Of a stretch of 37,062 nucleotides of DNA, positions 26,698 through 35,447 are shown in pieces. The notes beneath the pieces were generated by a model. It was not told where the DNA came from and did no database searches. It saw only the letters and a list, made by a program, of their open reading frames with translations. The DNA is taken from positions 1 through 37,062 of the forward strand of contig CAMYKQ010000032.1 in NCBI GenBank assembly GCA_947259075.1. Direction: 5' to 3'. This DNA is from an uncultured Gammaproteobacteria bacterium. Its GTDB lineage: Bacteria; Pseudomonadota; Gammaproteobacteria; DRLM01. A program made the translations under genes and the position numbers. Numbering within the stretch: the first letter of the stretch is position 1; each line of letters starts with the position of its first letter.

Positions 26698-27813
26698 TTA
26701 TTGCTTCGCGCCCAGCGCCAGCGCCCGCCGCCGGCTAGCCTCCGCCTCTGCTTCTTGGCGCGCGCCATTCCATTGCGCATCCACCTCGGGCCAGCCTTGG
26801 GCGTTGCGGCACACCAAGTCCGCCAAGAACGCGAGGTGATCGGCGCGGTCGTTGAGCGCGGGGATGTAATGCAAACGCGCGCCGCCCGCGGCGAGAAAAT
26901 CTTCTTTGTTCTGCATCGCGATCTCTTCCAAGGTTTCGAGGCAATCGGCGGAGAAACCGGGGCACACCACGTCCACCTGCTTCACGCCCGCCTTGGCCCA
27001 GGCCTGCAGGGTTTTGTCGGTGTAGGGTTGCAACCACTCGGCGCGCCCGAAACGCGATTGAAACGTCAATTGCCACTGGCCCTCGCTCAATTGCAAACGC
27101 TCGGCGACCAAGCGCGCGGTCTTGATGCACTGGCAATGATAGGGATCACCCAGCAACAAAGTCCGCTTGGGCATGCCGTGAAAAGAAAACAGCAAACGCT
27201 CGCCGCGGCCGTGTTGCCGCCAGCTCTCTTGAATGCTGGCGGCGAGCGCGGCGATGTAGGCGGGATCATCGTGATAGTGGCTGATGAAGCGCAATGCCGG
27301 CACCCAGCGCCAACGCTTGAGCACATCGGCGACGGCGTCGAAGGCGGTGGCGGTGGTGGCGCCGGAGTACTGCGGATACAGCGGCAGCACGATAATGCGC
27401 CGCGCGCCCGCGTCGCGCAGCTGTTGCAGCCCGGCGGCGATGGAAGGCTGGCCGTAACGCATGGCGAGGGCAATATGCACCGGACCCTGGCAACGTTGCT
27501 CCAACAGCGGCTGCAAACCCGCGGCCTGGCGCCGCGAGATCACTACCAACGGCGAGCCCTCATCGCCCCACACCCGCTGATAGGCGTGCGCCGAACGTTT
27601 CGGCCGCGTGCGCAGCACCACGCCGTGCAGGATCAGCCACCATAACGGACGCGGGATTTCCACCACCCGCGGGTCCCACAAAAACTCCGCCAGATACCGC
27701 CGCACCGCCGCCGCGGTGGGCGCCTCGGGCGAACCCAGATTGGTCAGCAACACCCCCAGACTTTCCCGCGCCCCATGGCGGTAGTCCTTTTCTCCCTCGT
27801 AACGGCTCATCAC
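26698..27813 (-). CDS. hemH: Ferrochelatase
   Basis: 371 residues, about 50 longer than E. coli HemH because of extra residues at both ends. It inserts Fe2+ into protoporphyrin IX, the last step of protoheme synthesis. It has GVLLTNLGSPEAPT, the catalytic His in LLFSFHGMPKRTL, FQSRFGRAEWLQPYTD, the VVCPGFSADCLETLEEI segment with the conserved Glu, and NDRADHLAFLADLV. The C-terminal 35 residues are charged and Ala-rich, without known function. A second ATG three bases downstream (27810) is an equally good start. Peripheral inner-membrane enzyme by family knowledge. Confidence 0.95.
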   Translation of the reverse strand: MMSRYEGEKDYRHGARESLGVLLTNLGSPEAPTAAAVRRYLAEFLWDPRVVEIPRPLWWLILHGVVLRTRPKRSAHAYQRVWGDEGSPLVVISRRQAAGLQPLLEQRCQGPVHIALAMRYGQPSIAAGLQQLRDAGARRIIVLPLYPQYSGATTATAFDAVADVLKRWRWVPALRFISHYHDDPAYIAALAASIQESWRQHGRGERLLFSFHGMPKRTLLLGDPYHCQCIKTARLVAERLQLSEGQWQLTFQSRFGRAEWLQPYTDKTLQAWAKAGVKQVDVVCPGFSADCLETLEEIAMQNKEDFLAAGGARLHYIPALNDRADHLAFLADLVCRNAQGWPEVDAQWNGARQEAEAEASRRRALALGAKQ

Positions 27814-27902
27814 TCGTTCCTCAATTCAACGCAGGGCCGTGCGGCACGCATGCATGGCCGGGCAGTATACCCAAGTGCGGCGGCAGGGTCAGCGGCGGCG
27901 GC

Positions 27903-28220
27903 TTATGCCAGCGCAATGGCGCGCCGCGCCCAGGCGGCGCACTCTTCGCTTTCGAGAATATCGACCGGCACTTCGTAGTAATTTTTCAACGTCTGCTTTG
28001 GATTGGGGCGAAAGCAATCCATGCCGCGCGCTTGATAAACCGCGCGGCCGCGCTCATCGGTTTTGAAGTAGAGACGGCCGCGATGCACGATGCCGAAGAA
28101 GCGTTCGCCGGCATACAAGCCATGGCCGCCGAACATGGCCCGCGCCTTGATTCCGGATAAGGCCGCGAGCTGTTCCAGCACGAAGGCGAGGAAAGAATCG
28201 TCTTCTGTATATTTACTCAC
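27903..28220 (-). CDS. TfoX/Sxy N-terminal domain protein
   Basis: 105 residues with a GTG start. The single domain matches TfoX-N: ALSGIKARAMFGGHGLYAGE, FGIVHRGRLYFKTDERGR and YYEVPVDILESEECAAWAR. There is no C-terminal TfoX domain, so this is the short stand-alone type whose role is unclear and not the full competence regulator. It follows the Nudix gene by 3 bp on the same strand and is likely co-transcribed with it. Confidence 0.85.
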   Translation of the reverse strand: MSKYTEDDSFLAFVLEQLAALSGIKARAMFGGHGLYAGERFFGIVHRGRLYFKTDERGRAVYQARGMDCFRPNPKQTLKNYYEVPVDILESEECAAWARRAIALA

Positions 28221-28223
28221 GCT

Positions 28224-28664
28224 TCAGTCCAAACGCAGCGGCGCGGGCGCGCCGGTGGCGCGAAAACGCCGGTAGTCTTGCAAAATTTGCGCGTGATCGA
28301 AGGCCAGCGCGGCGGGCAAATCATCGAGGGAGAACACGGCGAGATGCTGGGCGTCGTCGCAGGCGCGCGCCTCGCCGCGCGCCTCGCCAACATAGACCGC
28401 GCTCACCGTATGCCCGCGGGCATCGCGTCCCGGCGCGGAATAACAACCCAGCAAGGCCGTGAGCGTGACGCGCAGGCTGGTCTCTTCCTCCGCCTCGCGC
28501 AGCGCCGCGTGTTCGAGGCGCTCACCCACGTCGACGAAACCGCCGGGAATGGCCCAGCCGTGGGGCGGATATTTACGCTCGATGAGCACGATGGGCCGCC
28601 CGGGACGGTCGCTGAGTTCGATGATGACATCGGCGGCGAGCAAGGGCGTGACGGGTTGAGGCAT
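28224..28664 (-). CDS. Nudix hydrolase
   Basis: 146 residues from the ATG at 28664. A TTG 15 bases upstream would add five residues, but GAGAG ahead of the ATG favours the shorter form. The Nudix box G-x5-E-x7-REUxEExGU is seen as GGFVDVGERLEHAALREAEE followed by ETSLRV. The N-terminal part (VIIELSDRPGRPIVLIERKY then PPHGWAIPGG) resembles ADP-ribose/NDP-sugar pyrophosphatases. It hydrolyses a nucleoside diphosphate linked to another group; substrate unknown. Forms a small minus-strand pair with the TfoX-N gene. Confidence 0.9.
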   Translation of the reverse strand: MPQPVTPLLAADVIIELSDRPGRPIVLIERKYPPHGWAIPGGFVDVGERLEHAALREAEEETSLRVTLTALLGCYSAPGRDARGHTVSAVYVGEARGEARACDDAQHLAVFSLDDLPAALAFDHAQILQDYRRFRATGAPAPLRLD

Positions 28665-28679
28665 GATCCGTTCTCTCAA

Positions 28680-29061
28680 AAAAGACAGCGGACATGATAG
28701 CGCGTCGCGAAAGTAACGTCAGGCACGCTTCAAGCTTGCGGCGTGGCGGCGGCAAACAAAGTGCGAGCGGTCTTCGCCGCCCTTTTCGCTGGTGAGATAG
28801 TGAGGGCTGGGGGGATCAATGCATCAACACCTCACCCGGCTACTTCTACATTCTCGTCACCCCGTCCTTCTCCCGGAGGGAAATATGATCTTTTGTTCAG
28901 CCCCGTGAGTAACACTCCGTGTGAGACGGTTGGCGCCAAGCAATCCGCGTGAACAGGTCAACGCGCATGAGTTAACCCAGGGTCCCAAGCAAACGGCGCG
29001 GCCAGGCATGAAGACGAGGTTTTATCGCGACGCTATTGAGGTGTCTATAAACGCGCTGGCA
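28680..29061. other. Intergenic stretch between pilE and the Nudix gene
   Basis: 382 bp without a supportable gene. A fragment of the pyrimidine-rich repeat (CCCCGTCCTTCTCCCGGAGGG, split about 28859-28880) is present. The few open frames here run on into the pilE shadow or lack initiation signals. No convincing pilE terminator is visible. Confidence 0.55.
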
Positions 29062-29475
29062 TCACCAGCATTTGCTGGAGCCGGTGCTCGCGCCTTTGAC
29101 GCCGGTGGAACTAAGGGTGAGATTCCCACACACGGTATCGCTGGCCTGCGCCGCTTGCGGGGTGGCGGTCAACACAAAGGCATTGGCGATGCCGCCCGCC
29201 CCAGCGGCGACGCTGATCTTGTAATAGCCGTCGGTGGACGCCGCCGGACTGGCGGCGAAACCCAAGGCGGTCAAGTCCGTGGTGTAGCTATTATTGTCGG
29301 TGTAAAACCGCTGCTGGCGCATGGCCACTTCCAGCAGACCGGCATGGCCATCGGCACGGCGGCTTTGATACACCCTATCCATGAAACTGGGATAGGCGAT
29401 CGCCGCCAGTATGCCGGCGATCGCGATCGCGATCATCAATTCAGCCAAGGTAAAACCCGCCGTCCTGCCTCGCAT
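29062..29475 (-). CDS. pilE: Type IV minor pilin PilE
   Basis: 137 residues. A 7-residue leader (MRGRTAG) precedes FTLAELMIAIAIAGILAAIA, the type IV prepilin N-terminus with Glu at mature position 5, cut by PilD. The C-terminal Cys pair (VCGNLTL and SSKCW) forms the usual disulfide loop. AGGAGA lies 7 nt before the ATG. It is last in the fimT-pilV-pilW-pilX-pilY1-pilY2-pilE series, the place PilE occupies in Pseudomonas aeruginosa. Minor pilin priming pilus assembly at the inner membrane. Confidence 0.9.
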   Translation of the reverse strand: MRGRTAGFTLAELMIAIAIAGILAAIAYPSFMDRVYQSRRADGHAGLLEVAMRQQRFYTDNNSYTTDLTALGFAASPAASTDGYYKISVAAGAGGIANAFVLTATPQAAQASDTVCGNLTLSSTGVKGASTGSSKCW

Positions 29476-29502
29476 GTCCAGCTCTCCTTTTCGCCTTGGC
29501 GC

Positions 29503-29832
29503 TTAGCGCGCCGGCCGCAGATTCGGCAGCACCCACAGCTCATCCACGGTACCGAGCTTGCCGCCGCCTTCGCCGCTGACCATCACGCCCACGAACTGGC
29601 CTATCTTTAGATCTTCCAGCGGCGCGAAGGATCGTTGCGGGGTATGTACCCGCAAGTTCTTCGAGAGCAGATAACGCTGATCGTTGATGACCACGTAGTC
29701 CTTGCCCATATTGTCCAAGCTGCCCGAACGGGTGAATTCCTCGGGATAGGGTTGCGGGCTGGCGGCCATGCCGGGCGCCGCCGCCCCCACCATCATCGCC
29801 GCCAAAAGCCCGTAAGCGAAACGTCGTTTCAT
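29503..29832 (-). CDS. pilY2: PilY2-like small secreted pilus protein
   Basis: 109 residues. A signal peptide (MKRRFAYGLLAAMMVGAAAP, cleavage near GMAAS) is followed by a small beta-rich domain with DYVVINDQRYLLSKNLRVHT and LEDLKIGQFVGVMV, the pattern seen in the PilY2 position of other type IV pilus clusters. Its role is not established. GGAG sits 7 nt before the ATG. Between pilY1 and pilE, 22 bp from the pilY1 stop. Confidence 0.75.
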   Translation of the reverse strand: MKRRFAYGLLAAMMVGAAAPGMAASPQPYPEEFTRSGSLDNMGKDYVVINDQRYLLSKNLRVHTPQRSFAPLEDLKIGQFVGVMVSGEGGGKLGTVDELWVLPNLRPAR

Positions 29833-29854
29833 ACTCTTGCTCCTTTGCTATTAC

Positions 29855-32800
29855 TTAGCGCATATGCTGCCAGGTGATACGGCCCAGCGCCGCCGCGCCG
29901 GTATCCACCCGCGGTGTGGTCGGGTCACCGTTGCCTTGACTGGCCGCGAGGTTTGTACAGGTCCTGCCGGTGCAAGCACTGCTCACGGCGGCGATCGGCG
30001 ACAACATGCTGTCGTATTGCATACCGCTGGCGCCGACGACGGTGCCTGATGAGGTACCGGTAGTCGTGGTGCCAGCGCTGGTGGTGGTCGTGCTCGAACA
30101 GGACGGCGTCGAGGACGTACCACCGGTGGTCGTGGTGACACAGGTCGTAACGGTCCTGCTCGAACTGCCGTCGCTGTACGCCGTGTCACAGGTCTCGACC
30201 GTGGTCGTAGTCGTGGTCGTTGTACCACCGCCGCCACCGCCGCCACCGCCGCGGCCACCGCGGCCACCGCGGCCACGACGACCGCCACCGCCCGAAGTCG
30301 AACTCGTGCTTGAGCTGGTGGTGGCACAACTGGTGGTGCCGGTAACCGGCCCGCCGCCGCTGCTCGCCGTCACCTTATCGTTATCGTCGATGATGCCGTC
30401 GCCGTTGAAGTCAAAGGGTGAGTCGGGCAGGCGCGCGCCGTCCGCGGCATTGAGCAGCATCAGCCAGCTGCCGCCGCCCACGCCGCAGACCTCGGGATTG
30501 GGCAAGAGCGTGGCGAAGATGATGCGGCCATCACGTAAGATCGCCTCGGTGTTTTGCCGTTCGCCGTTATTAATGCCAGTCTGCTGGTTCACCAAGTCCA
30601 TATACCAGCCGCGATGCGCGCTCCAATCAATGGTGTTGTTAGTGGTCACCCGGGCATTACCGCCGCCGGAGACAGGTATCTCTTGAGTGATTTCTTGCCG
30701 CAATAAGGTGCTGCGCAATACGGTGCTCGCGCCCGTGCCGCTGAGATTCCTGTCCCAGATGCCGTAGAAGGACTGGGTTACCTGGCCGGTCACGGCGTTA
30801 TCCCCTACTTCGATGTATTTACCGGTGCCGAAATAGACCATATAGCTATTGGCGACGGTGGGATGCGGACCGACCATGGGCCGCACGGTGATAGCCTGCG
30901 CCTGCGGCGAGGCCCCCGTGGAACGCGCGGTGAATAGAGGCTGGCCACCATTACTCACCACCCACGAAGCGGAGCTGGTGTTGTTCAAGTCAAAACGCCA
31001 GAGATTGCCGAACAAGTCACCCGCGTAGACGTAATCCACCAGGGTGTCACCGTCGACATCCACGGGCGCCGGGGTCGCCAGGCCATTGGGACGGCTGGTG
31101 CCGGTGGGGTCAACGCTGCTGCCCGCGCCCGTGCTGATCTTTTTGATAAGCGTACCGTCAGCCATATTGACCACGTACAGCACCGCCGCGCCGGTGGTGC
31201 TGACCCGGCCGTCGGCCTCGGTGCTGTTATAGCCATTGCCGAAGACCGCGGCCCAGGTGCCATCACGCAGGCGCACGATGACGGGCTGGCTGTAGCTATA
31301 CCCCATATCCACGTCCTGCGTGTCACTGAATTCCCATTTCACGATTTGCGAGGCCGTAGCTTCCGAGAAGGTGGACGGATCGGTGACGTCCAGGGCGAAG
31401 ATGCCCTGCCCGCCGCCACGCAGGCTGCCGACCAGCATGGTGCGCCAGCTGCCGCCGACATAGACGTCGCCCACGGTGGGTGAACCGTCCACGTAATAGC
31501 GATGGGTATACGAAGCGTCGGTCAAACGGCCTATCTTGCTGTAGATCATGCTGGGTACGTAGGCCAGTTTTTCTTGGCCGGTGACCGCATCGAAGCCGTG
31601 CAGCATGCCGTCATTGGCGCCCACATACACCATGGGCGCGCGTGCCGCCTTCGCGGTGCGGAAGGCCGAATAACTATCGAAGTTATAGTAGAAGCCCGGC
31701 GCGCCGACGTAGGCGGGGCCGGAGCTGATGATGTCGCCCAAGACCCCGACGCGGTCACGGAAGCTGCCGCCGCTGCTCACCTCGCCGGTGCGTACACCGC
31801 GCAGGTAATCCAGACGCAGCGAACCCTTGCCATCACCGCTGCCGCTGCTATTGGCATTGAGGAAGGTCTGCTGCGCCGCGGCCAGGGACGCCCAGCGGAA
31901 GGGCACGCCTACACCCGTATCGGACTTACGCGTCACGATCACCCGGCTCGCGGGACTGGTGGTATTGAGAACATCCGCCGCATCCAGGGTGGCCGCGCCG
32001 ACCACGCCGGTGGGTGAAATAGGCATATAACGCAATTGACCGGCCCAGGACACGCTTTCAAAGCGTGCTTGATACACCGTAGCACCCGCGCTGATATTCG
32101 AGGTGCTCAAGGCCAGGGCCGCCGCCGCGCTGGTGTGCGCGGTGATATCGGCCAAGGCATTTTGCAAGGCGGTCACCAAGGCATCAGGGTCATTGGCGGA
32201 TAGATACAAACCACGGCCGTTGAAGGCGGCATGACGCAGGTCATCGATCTTCTGCGCATCGCCCGAGCTGGGATTGGGCCAGGTGAAGGGCGTGGTCTGA
32301 TCCGCCGGCTCGCTGGTCAAGGTGCCGCGTATGCCGAAGCTCACGGTATAGGTCGACATATGCTGGTGACGCGCCTCATCAAAACCGGGCACGATCGCCA
32401 CATTATTGGCGAGCCCGGTCTGAATGTCGGTCTCGTAATATTTCATGGCGATGTCCGCCAAGGTATTGCTGTAACCGTCGGCGAAGGCGCCGCCGTCAAA
32501 GGCGGTGTTGTTATCGCCGTCGGTATTGCCCACCGTGGGCGCGGTGCCGTTGTAGAAACCGTCGGTCATGAGAATGGCGTAGTTTTGCTGACATTCTCCG
32601 CCCAGGGCGGCGCTCAAGGCCGGGCAACTGGAAAACAGCGCATTCGTCTTACAACTAAGGTATTTGCCGCACTCGTCGAGGGCGGTTTGCAACGGCGTGC
32701 CGTTCTGAGAATCGATGCTATACAAGGCATCGAGCAATACGCGCTTATTGCCGGTCTTGGGATCATCGTTCATCAAGGCAATGGCGCGCTTCACGTTATT

Positions 32801-33682
32801 GTTGTTATGGAGAGTGGACAGGCCCATGCGTACGTTCTTGGACTCGGCGATCACCTTGCCGTAGGCGGCCTTGGCCACCAGCTCGCGGCTGCGGTAATAG
32901 CTGAACCAGTTGGCGAAGTTTTGTTTGGTGGCGGCATCGGCGTTCTTAATCAGGAACTGGGTTTCCTCGCCGTTATCGAAACGGCCGTTGCTATTGGCAT
33001 CATTCCAGGTGTAATAACGGAAGCCGTCGGGCTGACTATCGGCGTCGCGGTCGGCGGTGGCATAACTGGAGGTATTTCTTCTCGAGCTATCACGGGTCAG
33101 GTCGATGGTCACCGAGGTGGAAAGATAGGGATCCAAACGCGCGGCGGTGATGGGCATATTGCCGAAGGCCACGCCGGCGTTATCGACGCCCTGCCACGGC
33201 TCATAGGTGCGATTGGGGTTGAAGTAGAGGGTGTTGAATTGATAATTGCGGAAGCGCCATTCTTGCTCGTCCGCGGTATTGCACTGATTCGTGCCGCCCG
33301 AATAGCTGTTATAGGGCGAGGTCACGGCATAGGTGTAGCCGTAAAAGGTGCCGCTGGAGAACGTACAATCCGCCGTGCCGTTGTTGTCGTTGTCGCGGTG
33401 TTTGACGCTGCCGCTGCCTGAGGGGCTGCTGCCGTCGGGCTGGGTGCCGGTGAAGCGCCCGTCCTGAGTATAATCCTGGGTGATGACCTCCCAATCCATG
33501 CTACCCGAATCGTCGATGACGATCATGATATTGGGCGGCGCATTGGTGCCCATATACAAAGGCGTGGTGGCGAGATTGAGATTCACCGCCTGGCTGTCGA
33601 TGGACCAGCCCGTGATAACCACGGCGCACGCGGCGATGAGGCTAGCGGGTGTCAGAGACGAACGAATAAATGAAAGGGCCAT
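29855..33682 (-). CDS. pilY1: PilY1 pilus-tip adhesin/assembly factor
   Basis: 1275 residues. A signal sequence is followed by a von Willebrand A-like region that begins APPNIMIVIDDSGSMDW, with MIDAS-type D-x-S-x-S at about residues 57-61. Several Asp-rich loops (DNDNNGTAD, DANSNGRFDNGEE) may bind Ca2+. The C-terminal half is the PilY1 beta-propeller (about 640-1060) with VYVGANDGMLHGFD and the EF-hand-like Ca site DVDGDTLVDYVYAGD. A second such loop, DFNGDGIIDDNDK, follows. The last ~140 residues are an odd Gly/Arg/Thr/Ser-rich tail. GAGGAG 7 nt before ATG 33682 fixes this start against a TTG at 33697. It controls pilus extension and surface attachment, at the pilus tip or cell surface. Confidence 0.93.
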   Translation of the reverse strand: MALSFIRSSLTPASLIAACAVVITGWSIDSQAVNLNLATTPLYMGTNAPPNIMIVIDDSGSMDWEVITQDYTQDGRFTGTQPDGSSPSGSGSVKHRDNDNNGTADCTFSSGTFYGYTYAVTSPYNSYSGGTNQCNTADEQEWRFRNYQFNTLYFNPNRTYEPWQGVDNAGVAFGNMPITAARLDPYLSTSVTIDLTRDSSRRNTSSYATADRDADSQPDGFRYYTWNDANSNGRFDNGEETQFLIKNADAATKQNFANWFSYYRSRELVAKAAYGKVIAESKNVRMGLSTLHNNNNVKRAIALMNDDPKTGNKRVLLDALYSIDSQNGTPLQTALDECGKYLSCKTNALFSSCPALSAALGGECQQNYAILMTDGFYNGTAPTVGNTDGDNNTAFDGGAFADGYSNTLADIAMKYYETDIQTGLANNVAIVPGFDEARHQHMSTYTVSFGIRGTLTSEPADQTTPFTWPNPSSGDAQKIDDLRHAAFNGRGLYLSANDPDALVTALQNALADITAHTSAAAALALSTSNISAGATVYQARFESVSWAGQLRYMPISPTGVVGAATLDAADVLNTTSPASRVIVTRKSDTGVGVPFRWASLAAAQQTFLNANSSGSGDGKGSLRLDYLRGVRTGEVSSGGSFRDRVGVLGDIISSGPAYVGAPGFYYNFDSYSAFRTAKAARAPMVYVGANDGMLHGFDAVTGQEKLAYVPSMIYSKIGRLTDASYTHRYYVDGSPTVGDVYVGGSWRTMLVGSLRGGGQGIFALDVTDPSTFSEATASQIVKWEFSDTQDVDMGYSYSQPVIVRLRDGTWAAVFGNGYNSTEADGRVSTTGAAVLYVVNMADGTLIKKISTGAGSSVDPTGTSRPNGLATPAPVDVDGDTLVDYVYAGDLFGNLWRFDLNNTSSASWVVSNGGQPLFTARSTGASPQAQAITVRPMVGPHPTVANSYMVYFGTGKYIEVGDNAVTGQVTQSFYGIWDRNLSGTGASTVLRSTLLRQEITQEIPVSGGGNARVTTNNTIDWSAHRGWYMDLVNQQTGINNGERQNTEAILRDGRIIFATLLPNPEVCGVGGGSWLMLLNAADGARLPDSPFDFNGDGIIDDNDKVTASSGGGPVTGTTSCATTSSSTSSTSGGGGRRGRGGRGGRGGGGGGGGGTTTTTTTTVETCDTAYSDGSSSRTVTTCVTTTTGGTSSTPSCSSTTTTSAGTTTTGTSSGTVVGASGMQYDSMLSPIAAVSSACTGRTCTNLAASQGNGDPTTPRVDTGAAALGRITWQHMR
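30224..30292. repeat. In-frame GCC/ACC-type triplet tract inside pilY1
   Basis: About 69 bp of near-tandem CCACCGCCG and CCACCGCGG units on the plus strand, encoding the Gly9 run and the RGGRGGRGG stretch of PilY1. A Thr8 run and GTCGTGGTC units flank it. It is in frame, so length changes by units of three would keep the protein open. Confidence 0.8.
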
Positions 33683-33693
33683 GCTACATCTCC

Positions 33694-34260
33694 TCAATTA
33701 AACCGCTGCGCGTAGATACTTTGCAGGGTCACACGGGTTGCTGAATTCTGGCCCGCGCCTTGGGCACTGATCTGGTAATACTCGACACTGGGCTGGGGTT
33801 GATAACCGGTCGCGGTAAGCAGGTTATCGCGGTTCAAGGCACCCGGCACCGCCACCTCCTGCGTCACGATCACGGGCTGGGAATCCACGCCCGGCAACGG
33901 CGTCAAGCCGCGAAGCGTGCCGTAGCGTACTCCATTCGCCGTCCACCACGTCGCGGGCTGGCCGCCCACCGCGGTGCCGTCAAAAGTGCCGCTGGCGCGC
34001 ACCATGCCCCCGCCCATGATCGTGCTCAAGGGTTTGGCGGACTGCGCCCGCAACCAGGTTTCTATATCCTTCAGCCCGCTCTCCGCCGCCTCCATCCCGA
34101 GTGCGGTGTCGCGCTGATTGTGAACCACCTTCTCTTCCATCACGGACTTACTCATGGTGGTGATGCCTAACAGGGTCAGCACGATGAGAAACAGCAAGCT
34201 GACAATCAGCGACGCGCCGCGCTGTGAAAGGGGGGGTGGATATAAAACGGTGTATTTCAT
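33694..34260 (-). CDS. pilX: Type IV pilus minor pilin PilX
   Basis: 188 residues. A 15-residue leader ending SQRG precedes ASLIVSLLFLIVLTLLGITT, the hydrophobic N-terminus characteristic of PilX, which lacks Glu at position 5 as PilX proteins do. Then MEEKVVHNQRDTALGMEAAE and SGLKDIETWLRAQ follow. Its ATG overlaps the pilW stop by 4 bases (ATGA), showing coupling. A pseudopilin-like priming subunit thought to act with PilY1. Confidence 0.9.
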   Translation of the reverse strand: MKYTVLYPPPLSQRGASLIVSLLFLIVLTLLGITTMSKSVMEEKVVHNQRDTALGMEAAESGLKDIETWLRAQSAKPLSTIMGGGMVRASGTFDGTAVGGQPATWWTANGVRYGTLRGLTPLPGVDSQPVIVTQEVAVPGALNRDNLLTATGYQPQPSVEYYQISAQGAGQNSATRVTLQSIYAQRFN

Positions 34261-34982
34261 TGTGCCAACCTATTGCGTAGTTTGACGGTGGTGGAATAAA
34301 CCCGGCGCAGGCGTTTGTCATTGAAGGGGCCGTACACCTGGCCCAGCAAATCGTAGCTGCGTCCGGCGGTATCGGGGGAGACCAGCGTATCGCTGGCCAG
34401 CAACACCGCCACCCTCATGCTCACCACGTTGAGCATGGTGGCCGGCGGCACGGCCACGTAGCGATTCGCGGCCCCGTCAGCATCGGTGTCCTCGCCGTAA
34501 AGCACCTGCACACCCTCCACGCCATCGAGCAGCTCGATGCCGTTGCAGGTGAGTATCGGCCGCCCGGTGGTGCCACTGGTGACGACGGCGAAGACATTCA
34601 CCACCGGGTTGCCCGCCGCCGCGCCGGTGCAATCGACGGGGACGGGTAATTGATAACGCACCGTGAAGCTGTCGCTGTTATTCACGCCGGTGTTATTGGC
34701 GCCTTGCAGAGGATTAGCGACGGGCTGCAAAGGATTGGTGCGATAGCCCGCCATCAAAATCTCGCCGCTCATCACCCCCACCGCGAAGCGGCCCTGCTCT
34801 TGGATCATGGACATCGCCTCGGCGAAACGGGAGGTCTGGCGGTTGGAAAGAAAGATCTGTATCACCAGCCCGGTCATCAACAAACCCAAGACCATGCCTA
34901 TCATCAGCTCGATCATGGTCAATCCGCGCTGATGCCGAGCCATGGCGCTGAATCTCGTTGCCGAGGATGTTACGGTGACCAT
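34257..34982 (-). CDS. pilW: Type IV pilus minor pilin PilW
   Basis: 241 residues from the ATG that overlaps the pilV end by 13 bases. An internal ATG at 34943 would give a 7-residue leader (MARHQRG), closer to usual pilins, and may be the real start; neither has a strong ribosome site. The mature N-terminus is LTMIELMIGMVLGLLMTGLV with Glu5. Later NRQTSRFAEAMSMIQEQGRF and the VLYGEDTDADGAANRYV segment match PilW. Minor pilin in the priming complex. Confidence 0.9.
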   Translation of the reverse strand: MVTVTSSATRFSAMARHQRGLTMIELMIGMVLGLLMTGLVIQIFLSNRQTSRFAEAMSMIQEQGRFAVGVMSGEILMAGYRTNPLQPVANPLQGANNTGVNNSDSFTVRYQLPVPVDCTGAAAGNPVVNVFAVVTSGTTGRPILTCNGIELLDGVEGVQVLYGEDTDADGAANRYVAVPPATMLNVVSMRVAVLLASDTLVSPDTAGRSYDLLGQVYGPFNDKRLRRVYSTTVKLRNRLAQ

Positions 34983-35440
34983 GTCGTCACCACTTGGTCC
35001 GCGCTGCCATCACGACGGGTCCAGCTCAAGGCAATTGCATATCGGCCATCAGGGTCAGGGCCGGCCACGCTACTGACGGCATTAGGCAGAAAAATATTAT
35101 TGCTAGTGACCCATATAAAGGCGTCATATTGCGCGACTTGCGCGGAGGTGCACCCGGTGAGAATGCAACCGGGGTCGGTGCCCGCGGCATTGGCGATGAC
35201 ATAATTGCCGGCCGCCACGCCCGGCGCATTGGCCCGCATGCGCTCGGCGATGTCATTGACTTGTTGAATAGCGAGACTGCGCTGGTAGGCGTCGCTTTGA
35301 TTGCGCACGCCGCTGATCTGCATCTGCGCCACGCCCATCAGCCCCAGGGCCATCACCAGCATGGTGATAAGCGCCTCGATGAGAGAGGAGCCGCGGCAGC
35401 GCGACGGTGTGGTAAGCGAGTGGTGTTTACGTCTCTTCAT
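34970..35440 (-). CDS. pilV: Type IV pilus minor pilin PilV
   Basis: 156 residues. The leader ends SRCRG, followed by SSLIEALITMLVMALGLMGV with Glu5, then AIQQVNDIAERMRAN, typical of PilV. It has a Cys pair (GCILTGC) that may form a disulfide. GAGG lies 6 nt before the ATG. Seven bases downstream of the fimT stop and overlapping pilW, so part of one transcript. Confidence 0.92.
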   Translation of the reverse strand: MKRRKHHSLTTPSRCRGSSLIEALITMLVMALGLMGVAQMQISGVRNQSDAYQRSLAIQQVNDIAERMRANAPGVAAGNYVIANAAGTDPGCILTGCTSAQVAQYDAFIWVTSNNIFLPNAVSSVAGPDPDGRYAIALSWTRRDGSADQVVTTWSP

Positions 35441-35447
35441 GGCCGCC

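Noticed and set aside
26660-26710. tRNA-like GGTTCGAG near the hemH end
   Set aside because: No acceptor stem, anticodon stem or D-arm can be drawn around it.
29066-29079. Perfect dyad CCAGCATTTGCTGG at the end of pilE as a terminator or operator
   Set aside because: Falls in the last codons of pilE, is short and has no T-run; likely chance.
32231-33421. Plus-strand open frame of 396 codons opposite pilY1
   Set aside because: Antisense shadow of pilY1, Gly/Val/Ile-rich, no family features.
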